A stretch of 64,000 bases of DNA from Eleusine coracana subsp. coracana (Eukaryota > Streptophyta > Magnoliopsida > Poales > Poaceae): the NCBI GenBank assembly GCA_032690845.1, contig CM064426.1, positions 46,206,508 to 46,270,507 of the forward strand, read 5' to 3'. The position numbers and the translations under genes are program-made. The notes beneath the pieces were generated by a model. It made no database searches, was not told the DNA's origin, and worked only from the letters and a program-made list of their open reading frames with translations. Shown here piece by piece: positions 45,729-57,000 of this stretch. Positions within the stretch are counted from its first letter, which is position 1, and every line of letters begins with the position of its first letter.

Positions 45729-47401
45729 TGAGAAACCATGTGGATATGTGCCATGGTTTGCAATATATGTGATGAGTAATTGGCTTGAGCGGACCTTGTG
45801 TTTGAATTGAAATGCGGAAATCTTGGGATTGCATGAGTTTGTGCATGTCATGATCTTGACTAACCAAAGTTGGTGGAAGTATTGGTGAAGTTGTAGGAGT
45901 TAGGAAATGTGTTTGCTTGTCTCATGATGTGCAGGTCACTAGAGTCAACTTGGCGGTCAACGGCGAGAGGATCAGGCACAAGTAGGGGACTTAGGGCCGG
46001 ACGATAAGAATGCTGGGTGGAGTCAAGGGTGATCCACACCATACACATGGAGAGGCAAGAAGCACAGATGGTTTCGTGGTTGAGCCTCAAAACCGTGGTG
46101 TGATAAAGATGGCATGTTGACCAAGTCAAGGTGAACGGGATACCGGTGCAAGTGACAAGGGGGGCCCGATGGACACGGACTAGGAGAGACTGGCCGGTGG
46201 TCAGGATCGTGGGACAAGGTGACACGCATCGACATCGAGAAGTCTTGCTTTGAGAAACATGCGACGCGGTTTTCCGGTTTGGGCCTCAAAACCGGTGACG
46301 GTGGTTGGTGGTGCACGTGGCACCATCACGGAGCTTGCTTCATGGCTAAGCAAAGACATGAAGCATCCGATAGCATTCGGGCGATAAGGCGAAAGATAGA
46401 TGATTATGCCCCTGGTGGTAGGTGAGTGTGTTATGTAGGTCAAGGGTAGAGTGGTCATGTGGATAATAGACCCTAGGCCTATATAAGCAGAGGTAAGGCT
46501 AGTGGAAGAGCAGTCTCTCTCCCCATTAGCCTTGTGTTAGGACTTAATTCAAGTGGCTTCTAAGCCTTGTATCTATGGATCTTGTAAGCATGTTTCCATG
46601 ACATGAGATTTATCTTCGTGCTCAAGATCTTCCTCTCTCACTAAATCCCGATTTTCTCTTTTTCCCTATTTTCGGAGCTATTTTCATGGGAATTTTTTAT
46701 CTCCTTTTTGGATGAGTTTTTGGGGCGGATTTCTTGAGGAACTTGTTTCTATGATGAGCTAGAACAATGCTTCATAGGTCCTTGACTGAATCCACAACTC
46801 TAGCACCTTCGATTTGAAGGATTTCTCAAGTTTTCCCTTTTTGGTGTTCTTGGCACAAGATCTAAAAAATTCGTGATGATTTCTTGAGCCAATTGAGTTG
46901 ATCTTCTAGGATTAGGGTCGTGATGTGCTAAGGATTCACTGGTCCAAAAATCGCATCATTTGGAGTTCGTTTGATTAAGTTTTGGAGAAGATTTGCCAAA
47001 ATCCCGAATGTTTCTGCTGTTTCATCGGGGTCAATCGGCACTGCCGACGACCAGGACCGGCACTGCCAGTGGGTTGCAGAACCCCGTAGCAGCACTGCCG
47101 ATGGGGCCAACCGGCACTGCCGATGGCTCTGATTGGCACTGCCGGTGGTGGTCCAGTAAGGTGCAGATTTGTGAGGTTTTCGACTATCTTGAGTCTCTGC
47201 TATTTTTTTTTTGTTTCCGCTATATTTCATAGCTGTTGTTGATCACTCTTAGGGCTAGTACACCACGAGTTGGTATGTGTAGTTTTAGTGATTGGTTTGG
47301 AGGTTGGCTTGGGTTGTTTTTGGGATATAGCCAAGTTCTCTTGGAGAATTTTGATTGACTCCCATTCACCCCTCCCCTTTGGTCGCCTTCTCGGTCCTTC
47401 A
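45729..47401 (+). repeat. 3' LTR of the SIRE/Maximus-like Copia
   Basis: 1673 bases, TGAGAAACC...CTTCA. A TATA-like TATATAAG at 46480-46487 lies in a segment missing from the 5' LTR. The GC-rich tandem motif near 47036-47155 has one more unit than in the 5' LTR. Confidence 0.9.
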
Positions 47402-47646
47402 CTCCTTGAGGTTCAGAAGCAATAATGGAACAAAATAAAATGCTTTTGCTTTTTTTTTTGAAATCTGAAGATACTATCAGCAGCGGTTCAGAACATTGAA
47501 CCGTTGCTGATACTCCACCTATCAGCAGCGGTTCACTCATCAGCAATAATCCGACTATCAGCAACGCCTTATGTGCAATGCTTTCGAAACCACTGCTGAT
47601 GAGAGGTTTTGAATCGCTGCTGATGACCTTTTCTATAGTAGTGCAA

Positions 47647-48230
47647 GAATAGTGAGAACCCACCAGCTTCAGCATGCTGGACCTCATCGCCGTGACTCCC
47701 GGTTTGTCTCTCCACGTCGTCATCTTCTACGCTAGATCACAGGGAGGGGGGAGCCAAGTGGAGGGGTTGGTTCCAAGAAGGGGATACGACATGGAAGCCT
47801 TCATTGAACAAAATCCTAACTAATTACGTGTGCTTTCTATTTTATCACACTTTATCATTTCGATATGCTCGTTGCAGCCTTTAGCATGAAGTCCGAAAAT
47901 CATCGTCTATTTTGTGTGCATTTGCAATTATTAGGGTGTTACCTGTACGGTAGTTTCATGCTCTTTAGTTTTCGTTCTCGGTCTCGATCGAATCCTAGGT
48001 TCGCCACTGGACGAAAGGAAGGAGACAGTAAACAAAATCCACCGGGATAATCTCCACTGGGACATCTCCCCGTGAGGCCACTAATCTCCGTGTGATCTGC
48101 TGCAGATGCCGTTCCGCTTCCTCGCCCCATGCCAGTGCATGGCCTTTCCGTCACAACCACATCGGCAAACAGCAGCCGCTCCTTGCACATCCCGGCACGA
48201 ACGTAGCCTAGCCTTCCAGCGCCTCCAAGG
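47647..48230. promoter_or_regulatory. rbcS upstream region
   Basis: About 590 bases between the CACTA end and the putative rbcS TATA box. A GGGATAAT at 48044-48051 resembles the I-box core (GATAA) of light-regulated rbcS promoters; I find no clear CACGTG G-box. Short minus- and plus-strand frames here show no motifs. Assignment as promoter is by position. Confidence 0.4.
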
Positions 48231-48235
48231 TTTCG

Positions 48236-48244
48236 TTATATGAA
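48236..48244 (+). promoter_or_regulatory. Candidate TATA box of rbcS
   Basis: TTATATGAA lies 93 bases upstream of the rbcS start codon, leaving room for a leader of about 60-70 bases. It is a weak TATA match, chosen because no better one is closer. Confidence 0.4.
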
Positions 48245-48336
48245 CGCTGCCACCTATCGAAGAGGCCTCACGACTCATAAGCCAGTTGCTCTGCACTTCC
48301 TCGCTCCAGTGTACACAAGCCATCTACTAGGAAGCT

Positions 48337-48943
48337 ATGGCTCCCTCCGTGATGGCTTCGTCAGCCACCTCCGTCGCTCCCTTCCAAGGCCTCAAGTCCA
48401 CCGCTGGACTCCCGGTAAGCCGCCGCTTCAGCCGCTCCGGCTTCGGCAAGGTCAGCAACGGTGGAAGGATCAAGTGCATGCAGGTAAGCAGACGACAAAA
48501 ATTCATCCACTCTCTGCAGTATCATTAGTTAGCTCCGAGTCCAATAAATAATGCTGACTGAGTACGATCCTTGTGTGTAGGTGTGGCCGATCGAGGGCAA
48601 CAAGAAGTTCGAGACCCTGTCGTACCTGCCACCACTCAGCACCGAGGACCTCCTCAAGCAGATCGAGTACCTTATCCGGTCCAAGTGGGTTCCTTGCCTC
48701 GAGTTCAGCACGGTCGGCTTCGTCTACCGTGAGAACGCCAGCTCCCCCGGCTACTACGACGGCCGCTATTGGACCATGTGGAAGCTGCCCATGTTCGGCT
48801 GCACTGACGCCACCCAGGTGCTCAAGGAGCTTGAGGAAGTCAAGGCAGCCTACCCCAACTGCTTCATCCGCGTCATCGGCTTTGACAACGTCAGGCAGGT
48901 GCAATGCATCAGCTTCATCGTCTCCAAGCCTGACGGCAACTAA
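48337..48943 (+). CDS. rbcS: Ribulose bisphosphate carboxylase small subunit, chloroplast precursor
   Basis: Two exons: 48337-48483 (49 codons) and 48581-48943 (120 codons plus TAA), with a 97-base GT-AG intron (48484-48580), giving 169 residues. Exon 1 encodes the Ser/Ala/Arg-rich transit peptide (MAPSVMASSATSVAPFQGLK); cleavage is expected before Met48 in IKC/MQVWPI. The mature part has the family motifs KKFETLSYLPPL, SKWVPCLEF, GYYDGRYWTMWKLPMFGC and VIGFDNVRQVQCISF. The intron after CMQ is at the usual monocot position. The protein assembles with the large subunit in the chloroplast stroma for CO2 fixation. The C-terminus is short, ending SKPDGN. No stop or frameshift is seen. ATG 48337 is the first in frame. 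Confidence 0.97.
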
Positions 48944-49345
48944 GCATGTTGCGCGGCCATCTCACTTTTCAGCTACTTTGACGATTGTTTTGAGTTCTTG
49001 TTCTTTGTTTCTTTCCTCCTCCTACAACTGTGTATGTACGCACAGCCATCAACTCTAGGCTGAAAAGCATGCATATGTAAGTGCTACCGCTGGCTACACA
49101 TATACGCATACACAACGTGGTATATTGTTATTAAACCAATGGATTTGCTTGATTTTCGCAATTTTTATGCCAGCCCATTTTTGGGCTTGTCTGTTGTGTG
49201 CGTCCTATGAAAGAGACAGAGTCTCCTACATAGTGAAAATTTTGTAATAATGAATTGGCCAAGAACCGTCATATGTAGAGGTCAGAACACTTTTAATTTC
49301 TTGATGAATAAATTTGTCTTTATCTGAAACTACTGTACTTACGTC
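48944..49345 (+). terminator. rbcS 3' untranslated region with poly(A) signal
   Basis: An AATAAA at 49307-49312 and T-rich/TGT-rich stretches before it (TTTTGTAATAATG at about 49240) suit plant polyadenylation. The exact cleavage site cannot be read. Confidence 0.45.
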
Positions 49346-51645
49346 AGTGTATATTTATCCGCTCATATATCAATCGTATATAGGAGTATATCCAATATGC
49401 TTTGCAAATGCGGTATTTTTCTGCAGTTTTCATTTGCCACAGGCGACGATATTCTTGAATATCTAACATGCATGCTTTGGAACAACATTGGTAATAATTT
49501 GCATGCAATGAGATGTAGTGAATCAGCGCCCCGGCCCCACATAATGTTTGGTTCACTAAAATATATAGCTGAATCTAGGCTTGTTAGTCATTCATACACA
49601 CCTACTTATACATCGCAAGAGCACAATGTACACAATTGTAACATGTTTTCCTTTAATGTATTCCAAGGTTTATAGCTATCCACAAATACTAGTGAGAATC
49701 AAACAAAGTTGTGAATGAAAGATCTAATTAAACTTACTAAAAAGGGCGAGAGCTTTTTGTCGATGATCGAGCAGGGCTTGTGCCGATCGGCACGAAGACT
49801 TTTTAATTTCGTAGATGAGCATGAAGGAAACCTTTTGGTATGTTTAACCAGATATCTATTAGTTTCATGAGCGGAATTACATGGATACAAAGAACCAAAC
49901 ATCGCTAGAAAAGTGATACTTTTCTGACTGGCCCTGTTACGACCAATGGCTTTAATCGGTCTACCACCCTGTACTCTACTCATATCTTCTACTTTGCATA
50001 AGCAGAGACACATGAAAATATGACACATACAAGACCTGGAGTACTACACTAATCACCACGATCAAGATAACATCTAAGTAGTTAGCCTATGCACTAAGCA
50101 TCGGTACAATCATAGGTAAGACCATAAAATCTAGGTAATCAACCATTCAAAACCATCCATCAACATATTTAACATTACTCTGATATACATAGTACAAGAT
50201 ACATCTCCATGTAATAGGCCTACCTTGATGGATCATCTAAGCACCGGTGGTTCTTAAAAGTCCAAATCTATGATCTTGCAATCATTGACTTGGCTAGGCT
50301 AGCCAAGCTAATTCTAGCAACCAGAGATGTGAAGAACAAGACAAAGCCTTGTTGGCTTTAAACTCATGAGATATGTTGTCCCTCTGATGGCATCTCCTTC
50401 GGCCTTATGATCGTGTTGATTGGCACACTCTGTGTATAGCCTGATATCTCTTTTAAGTCAGTTCCCAAGTCTTTTGTAGCTTCCATCTGGGTCTCCTCAT
50501 CAAATTCCTTAAAATAAAATCTTGAATTACACCCTTTTAGTCTTGAAGTTTCTTTTATCTCTTCAAAATTCATGCAAATAACTTCCTTCTAGAAGAACTG
50601 GGGAGGCATGCTGGATTGTTCAGCCCAATTCACCCATATGGCAGTCGACACACGGGACTTTTCTACTACATTCACCTCTTCTAGGTCGAAGTCCACTAAA
50701 ATTGTCAAAAATGTCGTTCTTTCACCTGTTTCTGCAACAAAAGTCCCGGAAAAAATAAATGTATGAATATTCCTCTAATATCAATGGTTAATGGCCTAAA
50801 GTGGATCTATTTACGCTCAAAACAGGGCGTTATGACATATAAAATGGTACACTAAGTAGTGTCAATACCACCCCCCCCCCCACACACACACACATAAATC
50901 TTTGCTCGTCCCTGAGGAAAGTGAAGAATGAAAATCAGCTCCTATATAACCATTTCTATCATAAGAGCATTTCAAATGTACACAAGTTGAGCACTTAATC
51001 ATTATAGAATTAGATCAGATTTAGTATCTAGAAAATAACCTTGAAAATGACAACCCAAAGAAATTCCTAATATTCAACTCAAAGATCATAACTTTCCACC
51101 AAAGAAAAATAACCTAAAAAGAGTGATGAGTAAAAAAGATCTATCCTTCTCACTTGATTAAGTAAACAACTCAACTTTCAAACACTCATCCTAAGGTGTA
51201 GTTCATCAATATTTATGTGTAAGGCAACACGAGTAGCTTGGAGAGGAATTTCAAGGAAAGTAGACATTGATTTGCCAATATATTGTAAAGTGAAGAGATA
51301 ACTCTAATTGGATTTATTGAGACTTGTCTAAGCATCCATTTAGAACTAATAACTTCATAAAGAGATTCACACCTTTTGGATAAGTGGACATGTGCGAGAC
51401 AAAAACTGATCTTGGGAATTTTTCCCCGGTATCAGATTGCATATGGTTGGAAAAAGAATTTATTGGCTAAGACATCAATATTTTTCTTTGAATATAGGGG
51501 AATTCTCTCTCCCATGCAAAAAATTTTGCAAGTCCCGAGCAAATCTTCTGGGTTCTGGTATTGCACCCCTCTTTTCTTTCTTCCTTCACCACTTTCTTCT
51601 TTTTCTTTCATTCTTGTAGTGCCCATCAGCACCAAACTAAGCCGA
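49346..51645. other. Intergenic sequence with no recognised gene
   Basis: Short minus-strand frames at 49699-50028 and 50364-50573 have no motif I recognise; a small acidic/Glu-rich one (MNFEEIKETSRLKG) might be a worn retroelement or gene exon. A C-run followed by a CA repeat (50867-50894) is a simple repeat. The stretch just before 51646 would be the insertion flank of the next Gypsy element. Confidence 0.35.
50867..50894. repeat. Poly-C/(CA)n microsatellite
   Basis: About 13 C in a row directly followed by about 7 CA repeats. Likely length-variable. Confidence 0.9.
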
Positions 51646-53004
51646 TGTTGACAGTCGTTAACTACCATTTCCAACTATCAATATTACTCAGAATAAAGCA
51701 GGATTCAACATTCCCACTATGCATATTAGTTAAAATTAATAAAGTTGCACTTGTACTTGGAGAGATGCTCACACGTAGGAGACACAATGGAAGAAAGGAG
51801 GAAACACACCTATGTGGTGAAGAAACATACCTTCCACCAATCAGAGTTCGCCAACTGGGGTTCTCATGGATCAAATGACCAACCTGTAGCACCAACCCGA
51901 TATACAGAAGGCACAAGCCATGGAGTCAAGGGGGGCACCCACCAGTGTGCTAGACGAGCCGAGGTGTGTTAACAGTCACTAAATACCTAAATCTGACCGT
52001 AAATTATCTGCATGAAAGCAATAAAATGAGTAACCAACATAGTGGTAGGAGTTTATTAGTAACAAATTCCACAAGTGTTGGTAATATTTGTTTTAGATGA
52101 TTATTCCACAAAATTAATGAAAAATCCACATAATCAAGGAGAAAGCACAATTCTGGCCCACCTACCTTGGATGAGAGGGGCCACCAATCAAGAACCCAGA
52201 GCAAGGAGAGGGGCCGTTGGGGCCCACCCCATGTGCAGTCGAAGGTGAGGTGGGCCCAATGGGGCCCATCATACTCTGACATTTTCCCACCACCTTGGGG
52301 CATGAGTTACCAACATATGAACCGCCTTTGGAGTGCTATAAAAGGAAGGCCAAGGCTTCACTTCAGCACACACTTCAATACAAAGTTTAGCAGTTCATTT
52401 CAATAGGCATAGTTCTTAGAAAATAGGGAGAGAGTAAGGAGGAGTCTAGGAGATGAGGTTCAGGCTTGTTCAACTCCTTCTCCATGCTTGTACCCCGATA
52501 GATGCTTGCCTTATTTATTAAGTCTTTGTGATTCTTCTTTGCTTATTAGTTTCCTTTTTAAGTAGGTTTTAGTACTTAGTTGATTTGCTCTATTTAAATA
52601 GATACCTTAATCTTGCTCTATCAAAAGCATAGACATAGTGTCCACGGATTGCTTATTGCGTAGTCCACGGATTGCTTGAGGCAGGTAGTAGGTGGTCACA
52701 ACCCTCTTTGTCCTTTGAAATCCTCCATATTCGGATATGTAATAGGCTCTTGGCCGGAATCACTCTATGGATGCAGTGGAAAACATAATGCCCAATGGAA
52801 GCAGCTTTGTGTCAGACTTTTGTGAGTCAAAATCCTCTCTACCCAATGCCATAGTTATCTTGGTGTGCTTGGACGATTAGAATAGAAGATTGAGCACACA
52901 CATTCCATGTGAATCTGATACCCAAAAAATACTCCATTGGTGAAGTGCTATAGTGGCATCCGTGCGCTTGCAGATTAATCTGCTTTCGTTCAAAATACCA
53001 ACAA
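51646..53004 (+). repeat. LTR of a second Gypsy element (probable)
   Basis: A TGTTGACAGTCGTTAACTACC-like start (TGTTGAC at 51646) and a CCAACA end at 53004 just before the primer site define an LTR of about 1.36 kb. A TATA box, TATAAAAGG, is at 52337-52345. No second LTR is in the window, so the start is inferred from its TG-form and a related look to other Gypsy LTRs. Confidence 0.5.
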
Positions 53005-53012
53005 GCATTTTT

Positions 53013-53030
53013 GGCACTGTTGTCGAGGAA
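53013..53030 (+). promoter_or_regulatory. Primer-binding site of the second Gypsy element
   Basis: TTTTTGGCACTGTTGTCGAG resembles the TTTTTGGCGCCGTTGCCG that follows the LTR in many grass Gypsy elements, with C-to-T and G-to-A changes typical of methylation decay. Confidence 0.65.
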
Positions 53031-53111
53031 TATTTGTTGTTTAGTCTTTAAACCTAGTTCGCCCTCGTATCTTTTTAGTCTTCTTTATTTAGTTCCCACT
53101 TCTTTTCTTTG

Positions 53112-54007
53112 ATGGAGCACCCAACCATTCAAAATCTTTCTGCTCCAAAGGGCGAGTTCTTCGAGCCACCGCCATCAGCGGACCCAATTCTTTCATTTGG
53201 CTTCGAACTTTATCCTGGCTTTAAAGCCATGGTTCAGGACCGATCCTTCTCGGGTTTAGATAGTGAAACCCCATTTCATCATTTGTGAGAGTCTGAGCAA
53301 TTCTCCTTATGCCTCACCGATAGGGGGATGACACAAGAGACCATGCAGTGGAAATTATTTTCATTTTCTCTCAAGAAGAATGCAAAGCAATGGTACACCG
53401 ACACCATCAGGAGTGTCAATGGCGACTGGAATAAACTTCAAGCTAAGTTTTGTCTCGCGTTCTTTCATGTATCACGTATCGTCTTCCTATGAAGAGAGAT
53501 TCTCGACTTTTGACAAATCAAGAAGACATCTATAGATGCAGCCTGGGCCAGGTTTGCTATGTTAACCCATTCCAGCTCAGACTAGTCTCTACCTGACCAC
53601 ATGTTGCTTCAAAACTTTTGTTTGGATTTGAGTAAGGAGTCTACCCTTTTCATCAACATCACCGTTGGAGGATCATTCATCCACAAGACGCCTGAGGAAG
53701 GAATAGTCATCCTAGACCATATTATAGGAAACACTTCTTTCCTAGCCAACTGCAGAGATCCCCTCCAGGAGGAAGCATCATCGAGCATTAAGGCCACCCC
53801 ACTAGTTGAATCTGAGCCTAGCCCTTACCTATCTGATTATTCGTTTAGTAAGACCTCAACCAAACCTTGGGCAATGAGCAGAAGAAGAAATTCAACCTCT
53901 TGAGGAGTCCCCTTTCAATTCAACGATGATATTTTAGATGATTATGAGAACACATCAAATTATAGCTATCATAAGAAACCACAAACTCCTGACTCTGCCT
54001 CTGACCC
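53112..54007 (+). pseudogene. Gypsy gag (Athila-like), truncated by the tandem array
   Basis: Beginning at ATG 53112 (MEHPTIQNLSAPKGEFFEPP), the frame shows the retrotransposon gag pattern: MTQETMQWKLFSFSLKKNAK, then QWYTDTI and GDWNKLQAKFCLAFF, later MLLQNFCLDLSKESTLF and IVILDHIIGNTSF. Stops occur after the HHL motif near 53288, near 53490 and 53902. Sequence remains gag-like (DDILDDYENTSN) up to about 54005, where it turns abruptly into the 29-base repeat. No protease, RT or integrase is found between here and the window end. Confidence 0.75.
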
Positions 54008-57000
54008 CGGAGTGGTTCTAGCGTGGTTCATCATGACAAAGTGTTCGAGCGTGGTTCATCTCAACGGAGTGGGTTGAGCATGGTTCATTGTAATGGAGTG
54101 TTCGAGCGTGGTTCATCTTACTCGAGTGGTTCAAGCCTGGTTCATCTTAACAAAGTGGGTCAAGCATGCTACAACGCAATCAAAGTGTGTTTCTTTGTGT
54201 TCCTTCACGTCTTACATAGTTGATCAAACTTGGTTCATCTTGAAGAAATGGTTCAAGCTCGGTTCATCTTAACATAGTGGTTCGAGCTTGGTTCATCTTA
54301 ACAGAGTGGTTCAAGCTCGGTTCATCATAATGTAGTGGTTCGAGCTTCATTCATCTTAACGGAGTGGTTCAAGCTTGGTTCATCTTGACGGAGTGGCTTG
54401 AGCTTGGTTCCTCTTAACAGAGTGGATCAAGCATACTTCAACGCAATCAATGTCTTTTTGTTCATGTTCCTTCTTGTCTTACATAGTTGTTCAAACTTGG
54501 TTCATCATGACAAAGTGGTTTGAGCTTGGTTTACCTTAATTGAGTGGTTTGAGTTTAGTTCATCTTAATGGTGTGGTTGAAACTTGGTTCATCTTAACAA
54601 AGTGGTTCAAGCTTGGTTCATCCTAACGTAGTCGTTCGAGCTTGGTTCATCTCAATGGAGTGGTTCGAGCTTGGTTCATCTCAATCGTGTGGTCCAAACA
54701 TGGTTAATCTTAACAGAGTGGTTTGAGGCTCAATCATCTTAACGGTGTGGATCATGCATGCTACAATGCAATCAAAGTGTGTCTGTTTGTGTTCCTTCAC
54801 TACTTATGTAGTGGTTCGAACTTGGTTCCTGTTAATGAAGTGGTTCAAGCTTGGTTCATCTTAACAGAGTGGTTCGAGGTTGCTTCATCTTAATGGGGTG
54901 CTTTGAGCTTGGTTTATCCTAATGGGGTGGTTCGAGCTTGTTTCGTCATAACAGAGTGGTTTGAGGTTGCTTCATCTTATCAGAGTGGATCAAGCATGCT
55001 ACAATGCAATCAAAATGTGTTTGTTCGTGTTCTTTCACGTCTTACTTAGTTGTTCAAACTTGGTTGATCATGACAAAGTGGTTCGAGCTTTGTTCATCTT
55101 AACAGAGTGGTTCGAGCTTGGTTCATCTTAATGGACTGGTTCGAGCTTTGTTCATCCAAACGAAATGGTTCAAGTTTGGTTCATCTTAATTGTGTGGCTC
55201 AAACTTCATTTATCTTAATGGTCTAGTTGGTGCTAGGTTCATCTTAACGGAGTAGTTCAAGACTGGTTCATCTTAACTAAGTTGTTTGTGCATGCTACAA
55301 TACAATCAAAGTGTGTTTGTTTATATTCCTTCACTTCTTACGTAGTGGTTCAAACTTGGTTCATCTTAATGAAGTGGTTCAAGTTTGGTTCATCCTAACG
55401 TAGTCAGTCGAGGTTGGTTCAACTTAACAGAGTAGTTCGAGCTTGGTTCATCTTAATGGTGTAGTATGGTGTGGTTCAAACATGGCTTATCATAACGAAG
55501 TGGTTCAAGCCTGGTTCATAGTAAAAGAGTGGATCAAGCATGCTACAATGCAATCAAAGTGTGCTTGTTCGTGTTCCTTCATGTCTTACCTAGTTGTTCA
55601 AACTTGGTTCATCTTGACAAAGTGGCTCGAGCTTCGTTCATCATAATGGAGTGGTTCCAGCTTGGTTCATCTTAATGGAGTGGTTCAAGCTTTGTTCATC
55701 CAAACGAAATGGTTCGAGTTTGGTTCGTCTTAATGGTGTGGTTCAAACTTGGTTCGTTTTAATAGTCTGGTTGGAGCTAGGTTCATCATAATAGAGTAGT
55801 TTGAGACTGCTTCATCTTAACTGAGTTGTTTGAGCATGCTACAACACAATCAAAGTATGTTTGTTTATGTTCCTTCACGTCTTACACAGTGGTTCAAACT
55901 TGGTTCATATTAACAAAGTGGTTCAAGTTTGGTTCATCCTAACGTAGTCATTCAAGGTTGGTTCAACTTAACGGAGTGGTTCAAGCTTGGTTCATCTCAA
56001 TGGTGTGGTTCAAACTTGGTTCATCTTAATAGAGTGGTTCGAGGCTGGTTCATCTTAACAGAGTTTATCAAGCATGCTACAATGCAATCAAAGTGTGTTT
56101 GTTTGTGTTCCTTCACGTCTTACATAGTGGTTCAAACTTGGTTCATGTTAACAAAGTGGTTTGAGCTTGGTTCATCTTCACGGAGTGGTTCAAGGTTGCT
56201 TCATCTTAACTAGGCAGTTTGAGCTTGGTTCAACTTAACAAAGTGGTTCGGGCTTGATTTATCTTAATGGAGTGGTTCGAGTATGGTTTGTCTTAACAGA
56301 GTAGTTCAAGATTGGTTCATCTTAACTAAGTTGTTCGAGCATGCTACATGGCAATCAAAGTGTGTTTGTTCATGTTCCTTCACGTCTTACTTAGTTGTTT
56401 AAACTTGGTTCATCTTGACGAAGTGGTTCGAGCTTGGTACATCTTAACAATGTGGTTAAAGCTTGGTTCATCTTAACGGAGTAGTTCGAGCTTGGTTCAT
56501 CCTAACAAAGTGGTTTGATCTTGGTTTATCTTAGTGGAGTAGTTCAAGCTTGGTTCATATTAACGGAGTGGTTGGAGCGAGGTACATCGTAACAGAGTGT
56601 CTGAGCATGGTTCACCTTAACGGAGTGGTTTGTGCATGGTTTATCGTAATTGAGTGTTCGAGCATGGTTCATCTTAATGGAGTGGTTCAAGCCTGGTTCA
56701 TCTTAACAGTGTGGATCAAGCATGCTACAACGCAATCAAAGTGTGTTTATTCATTTTCTTTCATGTCTTACTTAGTTGTTGAAACTTAGTTCATCATGAA
56801 GAAGTGGTTCGAGCTTTGTTCATCTTAACAAAGTAATTCAATCTTGGTTTATCTTAATGGAGTAGTTCGAGCTTGGTTCATCTTAACAAAGTGGTTTGAT
56901 CTTGGTTTATCTTAGTGGAGTAGTTCAAGCTTGGTTCATATTAACGGAGCGTTCGAGCATGGTTCTTCTTAACGGATGGTTGGAGCGTTGGTTATCGTAA

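Larger units (their letters stand above)
31159..47401 (+). mobile_element. Copia element of SIRE/Maximus type, interrupted by Gypsy DNA
   Basis: Direct LTRs (31159-32789 and 45729-47401) begin TGAGAAACCATGTGG and end GGTCCTTCA. The 5' LTR is followed by TGGTATTAGAGC, close to an initiator-Met tRNA primer site. The flanks TTCCT and CTCCT differ by one base and are probably the 5-base target duplication. The interior runs gag (with a long coiled-coil extension), protease, integrase, then RNase H. The RT core is gone and a 7-kb antisense Gypsy segment takes its place. Long LTRs and the extended gag match the SIRE/Maximus lineage. Confidence 0.9.
30581..47643. mobile_element. Small CACTA element split by a nested Copia element
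   Basis: The left end CACTACAACAAAAAGGGTC and the right end (reverse complement CACTACTATAGAAAAGGTC) are CACTA inverted repeats. They are flanked by CAA (30578-30580 and 47644-47646). Both arms have subterminal repeats around ATCAGCAGCGGTTCA in both orientations. The CACTA sequence itself is only 30581-31158 plus 47402-47643, about 820 bases without transposase. Everything between is a later Copia insertion. This element sits about 700 bases upstream of rbcS. Confidence 0.88.

Noticed and set aside
48573..49058. 161-codon Ser-rich ORF overlapping rbcS exon 2
   Set aside because: Shadow frame of the GC-rich rbcS coding sequence.
49699..50573. Small minus-strand ORFs as host exons
   Set aside because: Too short, no recognised motif, and no consistent splice signals linking them. 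Left as unassigned sequence.
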